Position numbers and translations under genes: made by a program
NCBI RefSeq assembly: GCF_004768545.1
Contig: NZ_CP038635.1
Span: 1,984,001-2,048,000, forward strand
Reading direction: 5' to 3'
From: Cupriavidus oxalaticus
Lineage (GTDB): Bacteria; Pseudomonadota; Gammaproteobacteria; Burkholderiales; Burkholderiaceae
DNA: 64,000 nt
The notes under the pieces: model-generated
Told to the model about the DNA's origin: nothing
Database searches by the model: none
Seen by the model: only the letters and a program-made list of their open reading frames with translations
Shown here: positions 19,508 to 30,347 of the stretch, piece after piece
How positions within the stretch are numbered: the first letter of the stretch is position 1
Layout: every line of letters starts with the position of its first letter

Positions 19508-20482
19508 TTAAGCTGCCAGCCCGGCGTCAGCCACTGCCGAAGCACGCGCCGGCCGGCTGCGGTGCACCAGCCCCGACAGGGCGCCGGCAGCGATGATGCA
19601 CAGCCCGCCGGCCGCTTCCTTCCAGCTCAGCACCTCGGTCGCCAGCCACCACGCCGATACCGCCGCGATCACGACCTCGAACAGCATCAGCAGCGACACC
19701 CGGTTGGCCGGCAGCCGCTGCAGGCCGTATTGCACCACCGAGTTGCTGACCACCAGCACCGCGGCCAGGCCCAGCACCAGCATGGCGACGCTGACCTGCG
19801 CGCCCGGCACGATCGCCACCGAGGTACCGTCAAGCAACAGTGCCGCCGGCACGCCGATCACGGTGCAGCCGAGGTACACCACCACGGTACGCACGCGCGC
19901 ATCCATGTCGGGAAAGCGCTGGCCGGCCCGGCGCGACAGCACGTTGTTGACGGCAAAGCCAATGCCGCCGATCAGCCCCGACCATTCCGCGGCGTTGCCC
20001 GGCAGCGGCACGCCGACTTCGGGCGTCCACAGCATCAGCCCGGCGCCAAACAGGGCCAGCGCCACCAGGCCCAGCCCCGCCGGCGAGAGCCGCTCGCCCA
20101 GGAACAGCCGGGCGAACAGCGCGGTCCAGACTGGCGTCAGGTAGAACAGGAGCAGCACGCGCATGACATGGCCGTTGACGCTGCCCCAGACAAAGCCGGC
20201 GTTGGTCACGCCGGCTGCCAGCCCGACCGCGACAAAGAGCCAGTGCGGGCGCAGCCCGGCCAGCTGGCGGCGGAATGCCAGCAGCGACAGCACCGCGGCG
20301 ACCGCGCTGACCAGCGCGGCGGCGTGCATGCCACCCAGCCCCCAGCCGGCCAGCACGCGGTACGGAAACCAGGCGATGCCCCAGACCGAGGCCCCCAGCA
20401 GGATGGAAAGAGACGCCTTGACCGCATGGCGGTCGGCCGGCGCAGCCTGCGCCGTAATGGGTGTAATGGTTTTCGTGCTCAT
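19508..20482 (-). CDS. EamA/DMT-family transporter
   Basis: A 324-residue membrane protein with ten predicted helices arranged as two EamA repeats (about 25-150 and 175-310). The export/import substrate of this drug/metabolite superfamily member cannot be deduced. ATG 20482 (MSTKTITPITAQ) is preferred; an upstream ATG at 20548 would add 22 basic residues with no support. It converges with the SCO-like gene and is divergent from dapC. Confidence 0.85.
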   Translation of the reverse strand: MSTKTITPITAQAAPADRHAVKASLSILLGASVWGIAWFPYRVLAGWGLGGMHAAALVSAVAAVLSLLAFRRQLAGLRPHWLFVAVGLAAGVTNAGFVWGSVNGHVMRVLLLFYLTPVWTALFARLFLGERLSPAGLGLVALALFGAGLMLWTPEVGVPLPGNAAEWSGLIGGIGFAVNNVLSRRAGQRFPDMDARVRTVVVYLGCTVIGVPAALLLDGTSVAIVPGAQVSVAMLVLGLAAVLVVSNSVVQYGLQRLPANRVSLLMLFEVVIAAVSAWWLATEVLSWKEAAGGLCIIAAGALSGLVHRSRPARASAVADAGLAA

Positions 20483-20651
20483 GAAGGGAATTCTGTTTGA
20501 GGCGAGCCGGCGCCTGCTGCCGTAATGCGGAGACGGGCGAGCAGACAAGTCCGGACGGCGCCGGCGGCATCACTGCGAAGTGATTCCCGCCATCCGCGCC
20601 CCGGCCGGCCGCGCGGGCGGCTCCGGTGCACGGTAACCCGCGCCGTTCCTC

Positions 20652-20657
20652 TATAAT
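20652..20657 (+). promoter_or_regulatory. -10 box of the dapC promoter
   Basis: A perfect TATAAT 31 bp upstream of the dapC GTG start. No good -35 lies 17 bp upstream (the sequence there is GC-rich), so only the -10 can be supported. Confidence 0.6.
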
Positions 20658-20687
20658 GCGTCGTTTTAACCGGCCCCGACTGCTACC

Positions 20688-21890
20688 GTGAATCCGCGCC
20701 TCGACCTGCTCCAGCCCTACCCGTTCGAGAAACTGCGGGTACTCTTTTCGCAGGTGACGCCTGCGGCGGACAAGCCGGCGATCAGCTTCGGCATCGGCGA
20801 ACCCAAGCACCCGACGCCCGAATTCATCAAGCAAGCGCTGGCCGAGTCGCTTTCGGGGCTGGCGAATTATCCCACCACCGCTGGTTCCGATGCACTCCGA
20901 CAGTGCATCGCCGGCTGGCTGGAACGCCGCTACGGGCTGCCCAAGGTCAATGCCGCCACCGAGGTGCTGCCGGTGACCGGCTCGCGCGAGGCACTGTTCG
21001 CCTTCGCCCAGACCGTGGTCGATGGCACCCGGCCGGGCGCGCTGGTGATGTGCCCGAACCCGTTCTACCAGATCTATGAAGGCGGCGCGCTGCTGGCCGG
21101 CGCCACGCCCGTGTTCGCCAACAGCGACCCGGCGCGCAACTTCGCCCCGGCGTTCGGCCGTATTAGCGACGACGTCTGGAAGAAGGTCCAGCTGCTGTTC
21201 GTCTGCACCCCGGGCAACCCGACCGGCGCCGTGCTGTCGCTGGATGACTGGCAGCAGCTGTTCGCGCTGTCGGACCGCTACGGCTTCGTGATCGCGTCGG
21301 ACGAGTGCTACTCGGAGATCTATTTCGACGAAGGCCGCGCGCCGCTGGGTGCACTGGAAGCCGCGCACAGGCTTGGCCGGAGCTTCGAGCGATTGGTGAT
21401 GTTCTCCAGCCTGTCCAAGCGCTCCAACGTGCCGGGGCTGCGCTCCGGCTTTGTCGCCGGCGACGCCGCGCTGCTGAAGAAATTCCTGCTATACCGTACC
21501 TACCACGGCGGCGCGATGAACCCGGCGGTGCAGAGCGCCAGCATCGCCGCCTGGAACGATGAGGGTCACGTGCGCGAGAACCGCGCGGCCTACGTGCGCA
21601 AGTTCAGCGAAGTGACGCCGATGCTGGCCGAGGTGCTGGATGTGGCGCTGCCCGACGCCGGCTTCTACCTGTGGGCCGATGTCTCGCGCACCGGCCTGAG
21701 CGATACCGAGTTCGCCGCGCGCCTGCTGGCCGGGCAGAACGTGACCGTGCTGCCCGGCAGCTACCTGGCGCGCGAAGCCGACGGCATCAACCCGGGTGCC
21801 AACCGCGTGCGCATGGCGCTGGTGGCTACGCCGGAGGAATGCCTCGAAGGCGCGCGCCGCATCGTCGAATTCTGCAAGTCGCTGGGCTGA
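20688..21890 (+). CDS. dapC: N-succinyldiaminopimelate aminotransferase DapC
   Basis: PLP enzyme making N-succinyl-LL-2,6-diaminopimelate in the succinylase route to lysine and meso-DAP. The 400-residue product is a fold-type I aminotransferase with an N-terminal YPFEKLR, the NPTG motif ([10 protein letters not shown]), [11 protein letters not shown] and the PLP Lys in [16 protein letters not shown]. The start is GTG at 20688, just after a TATAAT box. dapD follows 65 bp later and dapE is third, which supports DapC over other class-I aminotransferases. Confidence 0.93.
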   Translation: MNPRLDLLQPYPFEKLRVLFSQVTPAADKPAISFGIGEPKHPTPEFIKQALAESLSGLANYPTTAGSDALRQCIAGWLERRYGLPKVNAATEVLPVTGSREALFAFAQTVVDGTRPGALVMCPNPFYQIYEGGALLAGATPVFANSDPARNFAPAFGRISDDVWKKVQLLFVCTPGNPTGAVLSLDDWQQLFALSDRYGFVIASDECYSEIYFDEGRAPLGALEAAHRLGRSFERLVMFSSLSKRSNVPGLRSGFVAGDAALLKKFLLYRTYHGGAMNPAVQSASIAAWNDEGHVRENRAAYVRKFSEVTPMLAEVLDVALPDAGFYLWADVSRTGLSDTEFAARLLAGQNVTVLPGSYLAREADGINPGANRVRMALVATPEECLEGARRIVEFCKSLG

Positions 21891-21955
21891 GGCGCTGCCT
21901 CGCCCGCCGCATTGGCCAGACCCAAGCATCAATATTCAACCCTGAGAAAACGAAC

Positions 21956-22780
21956 ATGACGCAAGCACTGCAAGCCCTGATCGACCAGGCCTGGGAAGAC
22001 CGCACCAGCCTGTCGCCCAAGTCCGCCCCCAACGATATCCGCGAAGCCGTTGCCAACGTCATCGCCCAGCTGGATGCCGGCACGCTGCGCGTGGCCGAGA
22101 AGCAAGGCAAGGACTGGATCGTCAACCAGTGGGTCAAGAAGGCCGTGCTGCTGTCGTTCCGCCTGGAAGACAACGCGCCGATGAGCGCCGGCGGCTTCGC
22201 CCAGTTCTACGACAAGGTGCCGACCAAGTTCGCCAACTGGAGCGGCGACGACTTCGCCAAGGCTGGCTTCCGCGTGGTGCCGCCCGCAGTGGCCCGCCGC
22301 GGTTCGTTCATCGCGAAGAACGCGGTGCTGATGCCGTCGTACGTCAACATCGGCGCCTATGTCGATGAGGGCACCATGGTCGACACCTGGGCCACCGTCG
22401 GTTCGTGCGCGCAGATCGGCAAGAACGTGCACCTGTCGGGCGGCGTTGGCATCGGTGGCGTGCTGGAGCCGCTGCAGGCCAACCCGGTCATCATCGAAGA
22501 CAACTGCTTCATCGGCGCCCGTTCGGAAGTCGTGGAAGGCGTGATCGTCGAAGAGAACTCGGTGATCTCGATGGGCGTGTACCTGGGCCAATCGACCAAG
22601 ATCTACGACCGCGAAACCGGCGAGATCCACTATGGCCGCGTGCCGGCCGGTTCGGTGGTGGTGGCGGGCAACCTGCCGTCCAAGGATGGCAAGTACAGCC
22701 TGTACTGCGCCGTGATCGTGAAGAAGGTCGACGCGCAGACCCGCGCCAAGACCAGCCTGAACGACCTGCTGCGTGACTGA
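21956..22780 (+). CDS. dapD: Tetrahydrodipicolinate N-succinyltransferase DapD
   Basis: Transfers succinate from succinyl-CoA to tetrahydrodipicolinate. The 274-residue protein has an N-terminal helical part and a left-handed beta-helix made of hexapeptide repeats (about 105-230). Diagnostic sections include [17 protein letters not shown] sequence, [20 protein letters not shown] and [19 protein letters not shown]. The length is that of E. coli DapD (274). It forms the dap operon with dapC and dapE. Confidence 0.97.
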   Translation: MTQALQALIDQAWEDRTSLSPKSAPNDIREAVANVIAQLDAGTLRVAEKQGKDWIVNQWVKKAVLLSFRLEDNAPMSAGGFAQFYDKVPTKFANWSGDDFAKAGFRVVPPAVARRGSFIAKNAVLMPSYVNIGAYVDEGTMVDTWATVGSCAQIGKNVHLSGGVGIGGVLEPLQANPVIIEDNCFIGARSEVVEGVIVEENSVISMGVYLGQSTKIYDRETGEIHYGRVPAGSVVVAGNLPSKDGKYSLYCAVIVKKVDAQTRAKTSLNDLLRD

Positions 22781-22920
22781 TCGCGTCTGATCGCGTCTGA
22801 TCGGTCTGACCGCGCTGGCGCGGCCTCGCTGCGCCAGCCCGTCCCGGGGCCGGTCCCCGGGACCGCAATACCCGTGTTACCGCTGTTCCCGCTGTCACCT
22901 CCCGCCTGGCCAGGCTCAAC

Positions 22921-23304
22921 ATGCCTTCCCTCCGCAAGCGACTCATGGCCCTGGATCCCGCCACCGTCAGTACCGTGCTCTCCCTGTTGCCCACCATTCT
23001 CGAGCAGGCCAACAAGACCATCGAGAAGATCAAGAAAGGCAAGCGCAAGGACGATGCGCCGGAAGGCGCCGTGGCCGAGACGCGCGATCCCGCCGCCCGC
23101 ATTGCCGAACTGGAAGCCGCCGCCGTGCAGCAGGCCGAAGCGGTCAAGCTGCTGGCCGAGCAGCACGCCATCACCATCGAAGCGCTGCGCAAGGAAGCCG
23201 CGCGGCTGGACCGCCGCCTGCGCCTGATGACCGCCGTTGCCATGGGTGGCGTGGCGCTCGGCCTGGGCAGCCTGGTGATTGCGCTGAACCTGCTGTTCCG
23301 CTGA
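22921..23304 (+). CDS. Conserved small membrane/coiled-coil protein of unknown function
   Basis: 127 residues with Lys-rich TIEKIKKGKRKDD in the middle, an Ala/Glu-rich coiled-coil stretch (about 55-100) and one membrane helix near the C-terminus (about 103-125). No catalytic motif and no recognised family. It lies between dapD and the ArsC-like gene on the same strand. A tail-anchored scaffold is one possibility, unproven. Confidence 0.7.
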   Translation: MPSLRKRLMALDPATVSTVLSLLPTILEQANKTIEKIKKGKRKDDAPEGAVAETRDPAARIAELEAAAVQQAEAVKLLAEQHAITIEALRKEAARLDRRLRLMTAVAMGGVALGLGSLVIALNLLFR

Positions 23305-23329
23305 GCCCGAATTCAACAAAGACCAAGCC

Positions 23330-24876
<1,547 letters not shown>

Positions 24877-24900
24877 TTTTTTTCGCCGAAAGACACTGAC

Positions 24901-25794
24901 ATGGCAACACCCTCTCCCTTGCGCACCGTGCGCGACCTGCTGCGCCTCGCGGTCTCGCGCTTTACCGCCGCGCGCCTGTCCTTCGGCCACGGCAGCGCCA
25001 ACGCCTATGACGAGGCGGCCTACCTGGTGCTGCACACGCTGAACCTGCCGCTCGACACGCTCGACCCGTTCCTCGACGCGCGCCTGCTGCCCGAGGAAAT
25101 CGACGCCGTGCTGAAGGTGATCGACCGCCGCGTCAACGAGCGCGTGCCGGCCGCGTACATCACGCACGAAGCCTATATGCATGGCCTGCGCTTCTACGTG
25201 GACTCGCGCGTGATCGTGCCGCGCAGCTTTATCGGCGAACTGCTGCAGGAAGGGCTGGAGCCGTGGGTCGGCGAGACCGGACAGATCGGCCCGGTGCTGG
25301 AGCTGTGCACCGGCTCGGGCTGCCTGCCGATCCTGGCCGCGCACGTGTGGCCGAATGCGAAGATCGATACCGTCGACATCTCGCCCGATGCGCTGGCCGT
25401 GGCGCGCCGCAACGTCGCCGACTACAAGATGGACGACCGCATCCGTCTCTACGAAGGCGACCTGTACGCGCCGCTGCCGCATGGCGCGACCTACGACGTG
25501 ATCCTGACCAACCCGCCGTACGTCAACGAGGCCTCGATGCAGGCACTGCCGGCGGAATACCAGGCCGAGCCGCGCATCGCGCTGGCCGGCGGTGACGATG
25601 GCATGGACGTGGTGCGGCGGATCATCGCCGGGGCCAAGGCGCGGCTGAATCCCGGTGGCGTGCTGGTGGTCGAAATCGGCAACGAGCATGCCAATGTGGA
25701 GGCCGCCTTCCCTGACCTGGAAATCGTCTGGCTGCCGGTCAGCGCGGGCGAGGAGCAGGTGTTCTTGCTGACATACGACGCGCTGCCGGGGTAA
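24901..25794 (+). CDS. prmB: Ribosomal protein uL3 N5-glutamine methyltransferase PrmB
   Basis: SAM-dependent enzyme methylating a Gln of ribosomal protein L3. The 297-residue protein has the PrmB-specific N-terminal SFGHGSANAYDEAAYLVLHT, SAM motif I in VLELCTGSGCLPIL and the glutamine-binding NPPY (204-207). It follows dapE with a 24-bp gap. The N-terminal signature distinguishes it from PrmC/HemK. Confidence 0.95.
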   Translation: MATPSPLRTVRDLLRLAVSRFTAARLSFGHGSANAYDEAAYLVLHTLNLPLDTLDPFLDARLLPEEIDAVLKVIDRRVNERVPAAYITHEAYMHGLRFYVDSRVIVPRSFIGELLQEGLEPWVGETGQIGPVLELCTGSGCLPILAAHVWPNAKIDTVDISPDALAVARRNVADYKMDDRIRLYEGDLYAPLPHGATYDVILTNPPYVNEASMQALPAEYQAEPRIALAGGDDGMDVVRRIIAGAKARLNPGGVLVVEIGNEHANVEAAFPDLEIVWLPVSAGEEQVFLLTYDALPG

Positions 25795-25806
25795 ATCAGC
25801 TCACCA

Positions 25807-25850
25807 AATGTGTGCTCCCTCTCCCGCAAGCGGGAGAGGGAGCACACATT
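25807..25850. repeat. GC-rich palindromic intergenic repeat, copy 2
   Basis: The longest copy: perfect 21-bp arms starting AATGTGTGCTCCCTCTCCCG, with an AA loop. It begins 12 bp after the prmB stop. The inner 14 bp equal copy 1 at 1177. It could act as an mRNA 3'-end stabiliser or terminator-like element. Confidence 0.85.
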
Positions 25851-25952
25851 CGGCACGGGACACCCGCGCAATCTGGGCGAACACCGGCCACCCGTTGATC
25901 AGGCAACGCGCGCAGGCTCTACACTCGCTGCAGATATTGCGCCACTGACGCC

Positions 25953-27221
25953 GTGACCGCCAGCAACTCCCCCCTCCCCGGGTCCCCACCCGGTGCCAAC
26001 GCCCTGCCCGCCCGGGCCGCAACCACGCACGCCGTGCGCGGCATTGCCATCCTGACCTTCGCGTTCGCGCTCAGCCAGTTTTTCCGCTCCTGCCTGGCAG
26101 TGATGGCGCCGGAGCTGCAGCACGATTTCGGCCTGTCGCCGGCGGGGTACGGCGCACTCTCTTCGTCGTTCTTCCTGGCCTTCGCCGTGGCGCAGATCCC
26201 CGTGGGCATTGCGTTCGACCGCTACGGTGTCGGCCGCCCGACCGCGCTGCTGCTGGCCGTGGGCGCGCTGTCGTCGATCGTATTCGTGCTGGCGCCCAAC
26301 GGCACCGCAGCCACGCTGGCGCAGGTGGGGCTGGGGCTGGCGTGCGCGCCCGTGTTCATGGGCCTGCTGCATTTCGCCTCGGAACAGCTCTCGGAGCGCG
26401 ATTACACCCGCGTGGTCAGCCGCTCCAACGCCACCGGCATGATCGGCTCGCTGTGCGCGACCGCGCCGCTGGGCTGGGCCATCTCGCTGATCGGCTGGCG
26501 GCCGTCGATGGCGGTATCGGCGCTGGGCATGGTTGCGGCCTGCTATGGCGTGTGGCGCTTCGTGCGCGACCATGGCCATGCCGAGGCCCGCGGCGCCTCG
26601 TGGCCGGCGATGCTGTCGGAAAGCACGCAGCTGCTGAAACTGGCGCCGCTGTGGACGCTGATCCCGCTGTGCGTGGCCATGGCCGCCGGCACCGCCTTCC
26701 GCAATGCCTGGAGCGGGCCCTACCTGGCCGAGGTATTCGGCCTGGGCTCGGCACCGCGCGGCGTGGCGCTGACGCTGCTGAGCCTGGCCGGCTTCCTGAC
26801 GGCATTCCTGCTGCCGGTGCTGGTCCGCCGCAGCACGCTCAAGACCGCCATCGCCGGCTGGTCCTGCTTTGCCATGTCGGGGGCGATCCTGCTGGCGCTG
26901 TGGCCGGACACCGGCATCGGCTACGCCGTGGCGATGATGGCGCTGCTGTCGACCATTGGCATGCTGCATCCGCTGGTAATGGCGCAGGGCCGCGGCCTGA
27001 TCCCGCCATCGCAGCGCGGGCGCGGGCTGGGGCTGCTCAATACCTTCGTGTTCCTCGGCTCGGCGCTGACATCGTGGGCGTTCGGGCTGATCGCCAATGC
27101 GGGGCATGTGCGGCAATGGCCGGTGGCATCGACTTATGCGGCGATCTTTGTGTCCGCGGCGGTGCTGGTCGCGGTGTCGCTGATCCCGTATTTCTTCAGT
27201 CCGCCGCATCCGACCAACTGA
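25953..27221 (+). CDS. MFS transporter
   Basis: A 422-residue membrane protein with about 12 helices. MFS features include SSSFFLAFAVAQIPVGIAFDRYG (the loop 2-3 G-x-x-x-D-R-x-G motif) after an N-terminal QFFRSCLAVMAPELQ. The substrate is unknown. The start is taken as GTG 25953; a later start is possible because the first 30 residues are Pro/Ala-rich and weakly supported. It stands alone between prmB and a Bug-type binding protein gene. Confidence 0.82.
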   Translation: MTASNSPLPGSPPGANALPARAATTHAVRGIAILTFAFALSQFFRSCLAVMAPELQHDFGLSPAGYGALSSSFFLAFAVAQIPVGIAFDRYGVGRPTALLLAVGALSSIVFVLAPNGTAATLAQVGLGLACAPVFMGLLHFASEQLSERDYTRVVSRSNATGMIGSLCATAPLGWAISLIGWRPSMAVSALGMVAACYGVWRFVRDHGHAEARGASWPAMLSESTQLLKLAPLWTLIPLCVAMAAGTAFRNAWSGPYLAEVFGLGSAPRGVALTLLSLAGFLTAFLLPVLVRRSTLKTAIAGWSCFAMSGAILLALWPDTGIGYAVAMMALLSTIGMLHPLVMAQGRGLIPPSQRGRGLGLLNTFVFLGSALTSWAFGLIANAGHVRQWPVASTYAAIFVSAAVLVAVSLIPYFFSPPHPTN

Positions 27222-27430
27222 GCGCCATGTCGTACGGCGTCCTTGATGCAGCCGCGCGGCGCGCGGATCACCAGGACGATCGCCCCGGGCTTCGCCTACA
27301 AAAAGCCAGACTTATCAATTTAAGAATTCCGCTGCCGCGCATCCCGCTTTACCGTTTGTGACACCGGCGTCCCAGCCCGCAACATGGGACGGCGGCCGCG
27401 CCCGCGGCCGCACAACAAGGAGACACATCG

Positions 27431-28438
27431 ATGGCATCATCCCTGCGCCCCGTCCGGGGCCGCCGTGCATGGCTCGTGCAAGGCCTGGCCGGCATGCTGG
27501 CCGCCGGCTCGCTGGCCGTGCCGTTCACCGCCGGCGCCGAGACCTGGCCCGCGCGACCGATCCAGCTGCTGATCCCCTACCCGCCCGGCGGCAGCGCCGA
27601 CCTGCTGGCGCGCCCGGTGGCCGCCAGGCTGCAGGAAAAGCTGGGCCAGCCGGTGGTGCTCGACTACCGGCCCGGCGCCGGCGGCACCATCGCCACGCAG
27701 GCGCTGGCGCGCGCCAAGCCGGACGGGTACACGCTGATCATGGTCCTGGCCGCGCATGCCATCAATGCCAGCCTCTATCCCAAGCTGCCGTACGACACCC
27801 GCAAGGACTTCGCGCCGGTGTCGCTGGTGGCCAACCTGCCGATGATCCTGGCCGGCAGCTCGTCGCTGCGCGCGAACAACGTGCAGGAGCTGATCGCGGA
27901 GGCCAGGGCCAACCCCGGCAAGCTGACCTTTGCTTCGGCCGGCAACGGCAACACCGGGCACCTGGCGGGCGAGTTGTTCGATTCCGTCGCGGGCATCAAG
28001 ATGACCCATGTCCCGTACAAGGGCAGCGCCCAGGTGGTGACGGCGATGCTGTCGGGCGAGGTCCAGCTGACCTTCGACAGCATCTCCACCACGCTGCCGC
28101 ACGTGAAGAGCGGCAAGCTGCGCGCGCTGGCGGTGACCGGCAGCCAGCGCGCCGCGGTCGCGCCCGACGTGCCGACGCTGGCCGAAGCCGGCGTGCCGGG
28201 CATCAGCATCACCGGCTGGTATGCGGTACTGGCGCCGGCCGGCACGCCGCAGCCGGTGGTCGACCGCCTCAGCACCGAGATCGCCACCGTGCTGCGCCAG
28301 CCCGAACTGAAGGCCTCGCTGGCAACCAATGGCTATGAACCGGTCGGCTCCACGCCGGCGGCGCTGCGCACGCATATCGATGCCGAGATCAACCGCTGGA
28401 GCAAAGTGGTAAAGGACTCCGGCGCGCAGATACAGTAA
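27431..28438 (+). CDS. Bug-family (TTT) periplasmic substrate-binding protein
   Basis: A 335-residue exported receptor of the Bug/tripartite tricarboxylate transporter family, very abundant in betaproteobacteria. The signal peptide ends about residue 36 (TAGAE). Family hallmarks are WPARPIQLLIPYPPGGSAD, then AKPDGYTL, and VPTLAEAGVPG. RBS AAGGAG lies ahead of ATG 27431. The ligand is unknown. The acyl-CoA ligase gene follows 64 bp later, so an organic acid activated to a CoA thioester is a reasonable guess. Confidence 0.9.
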   Translation: MASSLRPVRGRRAWLVQGLAGMLAAGSLAVPFTAGAETWPARPIQLLIPYPPGGSADLLARPVAARLQEKLGQPVVLDYRPGAGGTIATQALARAKPDGYTLIMVLAAHAINASLYPKLPYDTRKDFAPVSLVANLPMILAGSSSLRANNVQELIAEARANPGKLTFASAGNGNTGHLAGELFDSVAGIKMTHVPYKGSAQVVTAMLSGEVQLTFDSISTTLPHVKSGKLRALAVTGSQRAAVAPDVPTLAEAGVPGISITGWYAVLAPAGTPQPVVDRLSTEIATVLRQPELKASLATNGYEPVGSTPAALRTHIDAEINRWSKVVKDSGAQIQ

Positions 28439-28502
28439 CCGCTTCCCGGCGGGCGCCGCGATGCCGGCGCCCGCTCCGTTCTTGCGACATGAACTTGCCG
28501 AC

Positions 28503-30083
28503 ATGACCCAGACGCCCAACCAGCCCACGCAGCCCACCCAGCCCGCGCCGCTTGCCCGCCCCTTCACCACCATGTCCGTGCTCGTGCGCGAGCATGCCAC
28601 CGAACGCCCCACGCAGCGCGCGCTGATGCATGACGGGCGCGTGCTCGACTACGCCGGGCTGGACGCCGCCATGGACCGCATCGCCGCGGCGCTGGCGCGC
28701 GACAACGTGCGCCCGGGCGAGGCCATCGCGATCTGCGCGAACTCGTCGATCGAATACGCCGCGGTCTATCTCGGCGCGGTGCGCGCAGGCGTGGTGGTGG
28801 CACCGCTGGCGCCATCGTCCACGGCGGAGAGCCTGGCCGGCATGGTCGCGGACTCCGGCGCGCGCATCCTCTTCACCGATGCCGCGGTCGCTGCCGCGTT
28901 GCAGCCGGTACGCGCGCAACTGGCGGGCACGCCCCTCGTCACGCTCGATGGCAGCGATGGCGGCCAGCCGTATGCGGACTGGCTCGCCCCCGCCGGCACG
29001 CCGGTGCAGGAGCCCGAGATCCGCGCGGAAATGCCGCTGAACATCATCTATTCGTCCGGCACCACCGGCAAGCCCAAGGGCATCGTGCAGTCGCACGGCA
29101 TGCGCTGGGCGCACGTGTCGCGCGGCGCGGCCACGGGCTACGGCACCGACGCGGTCACGCTGCTGTCGACGCCGCTGTACTCCAACACCACGCTGGCCAG
29201 CTTCTTCCCGACCATCGGCCTGGGCGGCACGGCGATCCTGATGGCCAAGTTCGATGCGGGCAAGTACCTGGCGCTGGCGCAGCAGCACCGCGTCACGCAC
29301 ACCATGCTGGTGCCGGTGCAGTACCAGCGCCTGCTGGCGCATCCGGACTTCGACCGCCACGACCTGTCGTCCTTCCGGCAGAAGTTCTGCACCAGCGCGC
29401 CGTTCAGCCCGGCGCTGAAGGCCGAGGTGCTGCGCCGCTGGCCCGGCGGGCTGACCGAGCTGTACGGCATGACCGAAGGCGGCGGCAGCTGCCTGCTGCA
29501 CGCGCACCAGTTCCCCGACAAGCTGCACACGGTGGGCCGCCCTGCGCCGAACGCCGACATCCGCATCATCGACGACGAAGGCCGCGAGCTGCCGCCGGGC
29601 AGCACCGGCGAAGTGGTCGGCCGTTCGCCGGCGATGATGAACGGCTACCACAACCAGCCGGAAAAGACCGCCGAGACCGAATGGCACGATGCGCAGGGCA
29701 ATCGCTTTATCCGCACCGGCGATATCGGCCGCTTCGATGAAGACGGCTTCCTGGTGCTGCTCGACCGCAAGAAGGACATGATCATCTCGGGCGGCTTCAA
29801 TATCTATCCCAGCGATATCGAGGCGGTGGTGCGCGAGCACCCGGCGGTCGCCGAGGTGTCGGTGGTCGGCGTGCCGTCGGAGCGCTGGGGCGAGACGCCG
29901 GTGGGCTTCGTCGCGCTGCGCGCGGGCAGCGGCGCCACGGCGCAGGACGTGCTGGCCTGGGCCAACGAGCGGCTGGGCAAGACCCAGCGGCTGGCCGAAC
30001 TGCACGTGGTCGACAGCCTGCCGCGCAGTGCCATCGGCAAGGTGCTCAAGCGCGAATTGCGCGACCGGCTGACGCAGGCCTGA
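28503..30083 (+). CDS. Class I adenylate-forming acyl-CoA ligase
   Basis: AMP-binding enzyme of 526 residues that activates a carboxylic acid to its adenylate and CoA thioester. The P-loop SSGTTGKPKG is at 184-193. TELYGMTEGGG, GDIGRFDEDGFLVLLDRKKDMI and the C-terminal catalytic Lys in LPRSAIGKVLKREL are all present. ATG 28503 (MTQTPNQPTQ) is preferred over the ATG at 28461. Its acid substrate is not deducible. Confidence 0.9.
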   Translation: MTQTPNQPTQPTQPAPLARPFTTMSVLVREHATERPTQRALMHDGRVLDYAGLDAAMDRIAAALARDNVRPGEAIAICANSSIEYAAVYLGAVRAGVVVAPLAPSSTAESLAGMVADSGARILFTDAAVAAALQPVRAQLAGTPLVTLDGSDGGQPYADWLAPAGTPVQEPEIRAEMPLNIIYSSGTTGKPKGIVQSHGMRWAHVSRGAATGYGTDAVTLLSTPLYSNTTLASFFPTIGLGGTAILMAKFDAGKYLALAQQHRVTHTMLVPVQYQRLLAHPDFDRHDLSSFRQKFCTSAPFSPALKAEVLRRWPGGLTELYGMTEGGGSCLLHAHQFPDKLHTVGRPAPNADIRIIDDEGRELPPGSTGEVVGRSPAMMNGYHNQPEKTAETEWHDAQGNRFIRTGDIGRFDEDGFLVLLDRKKDMIISGGFNIYPSDIEAVVREHPAVAEVSVVGVPSERWGETPVGFVALRAGSGATAQDVLAWANERLGKTQRLAELHVVDSLPRSAIGKVLKRELRDRLTQA

Positions 30084-30148
30084 GCTCTCGATGCAAAGCA
30101 TGCTGACGCGGTGCGCGCAGCACAATCGCAGAAAGTTTGCGAAGGTGC

Positions 30149-30177
30149 TTGCGCAATCGCGGAGGCATACCTATAAT
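30149..30177 (+). promoter_or_regulatory. Sigma-70-type promoter of tRNA-Val
   Basis: TTGCGC (30149-30154), 17-bp spacer, TATAAT (30172-30177), ending 13 bp before the tRNA. Confidence 0.75.
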
Positions 30178-30190
30178 CTGCGGCTTCGCT

Positions 30191-30267
30191 AGGCTCGTAG
30201 CTCAGCTGGTTAGAGCACCACCTTGACATGGTGGGGGTCGTTGGTTCGAGTCCAATCGAGCCTACCA
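30191..30267 (+). tRNA. tRNA-Val (GAC)
   Basis: A 77-base cloverleaf. The acceptor stem AGGCTCG pairs with CGAGCCT. The anticodon stem CCACC/GGTGG holds loop TTGACAT, giving anticodon GAC, which reads GUC and GUU valine codons. The T-stem has GTTCGAGTC-type loop sequence, and the 3' CCA is encoded. It is flanked by its own promoter and terminator. Confidence 0.97.
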
Positions 30268-30278
30268 ACGCACAAAGG

Positions 30279-30314
30279 AAACGGACGGTACGCAATCGCG
30301 CACCGTCCGTTTTT
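30279..30314 (+). terminator. Terminator after tRNA-Val
   Basis: AAACGGACGGT (30279-30289) pairs with ACCGTCCGTTT, followed by a T-rich run (TTTTTCTTTTT). It begins 12 bp after the tRNA. Confidence 0.85.
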
Positions 30315-30347
30315 CTTTTTCCGCGCGGCAATGTCAGTCGCTGAGGT

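Noticed and set aside
30191..30267. tRNA-Val as an integration site
   Set aside because: No integrase or direct repeat of the tRNA 3' end was found in the flanking region.
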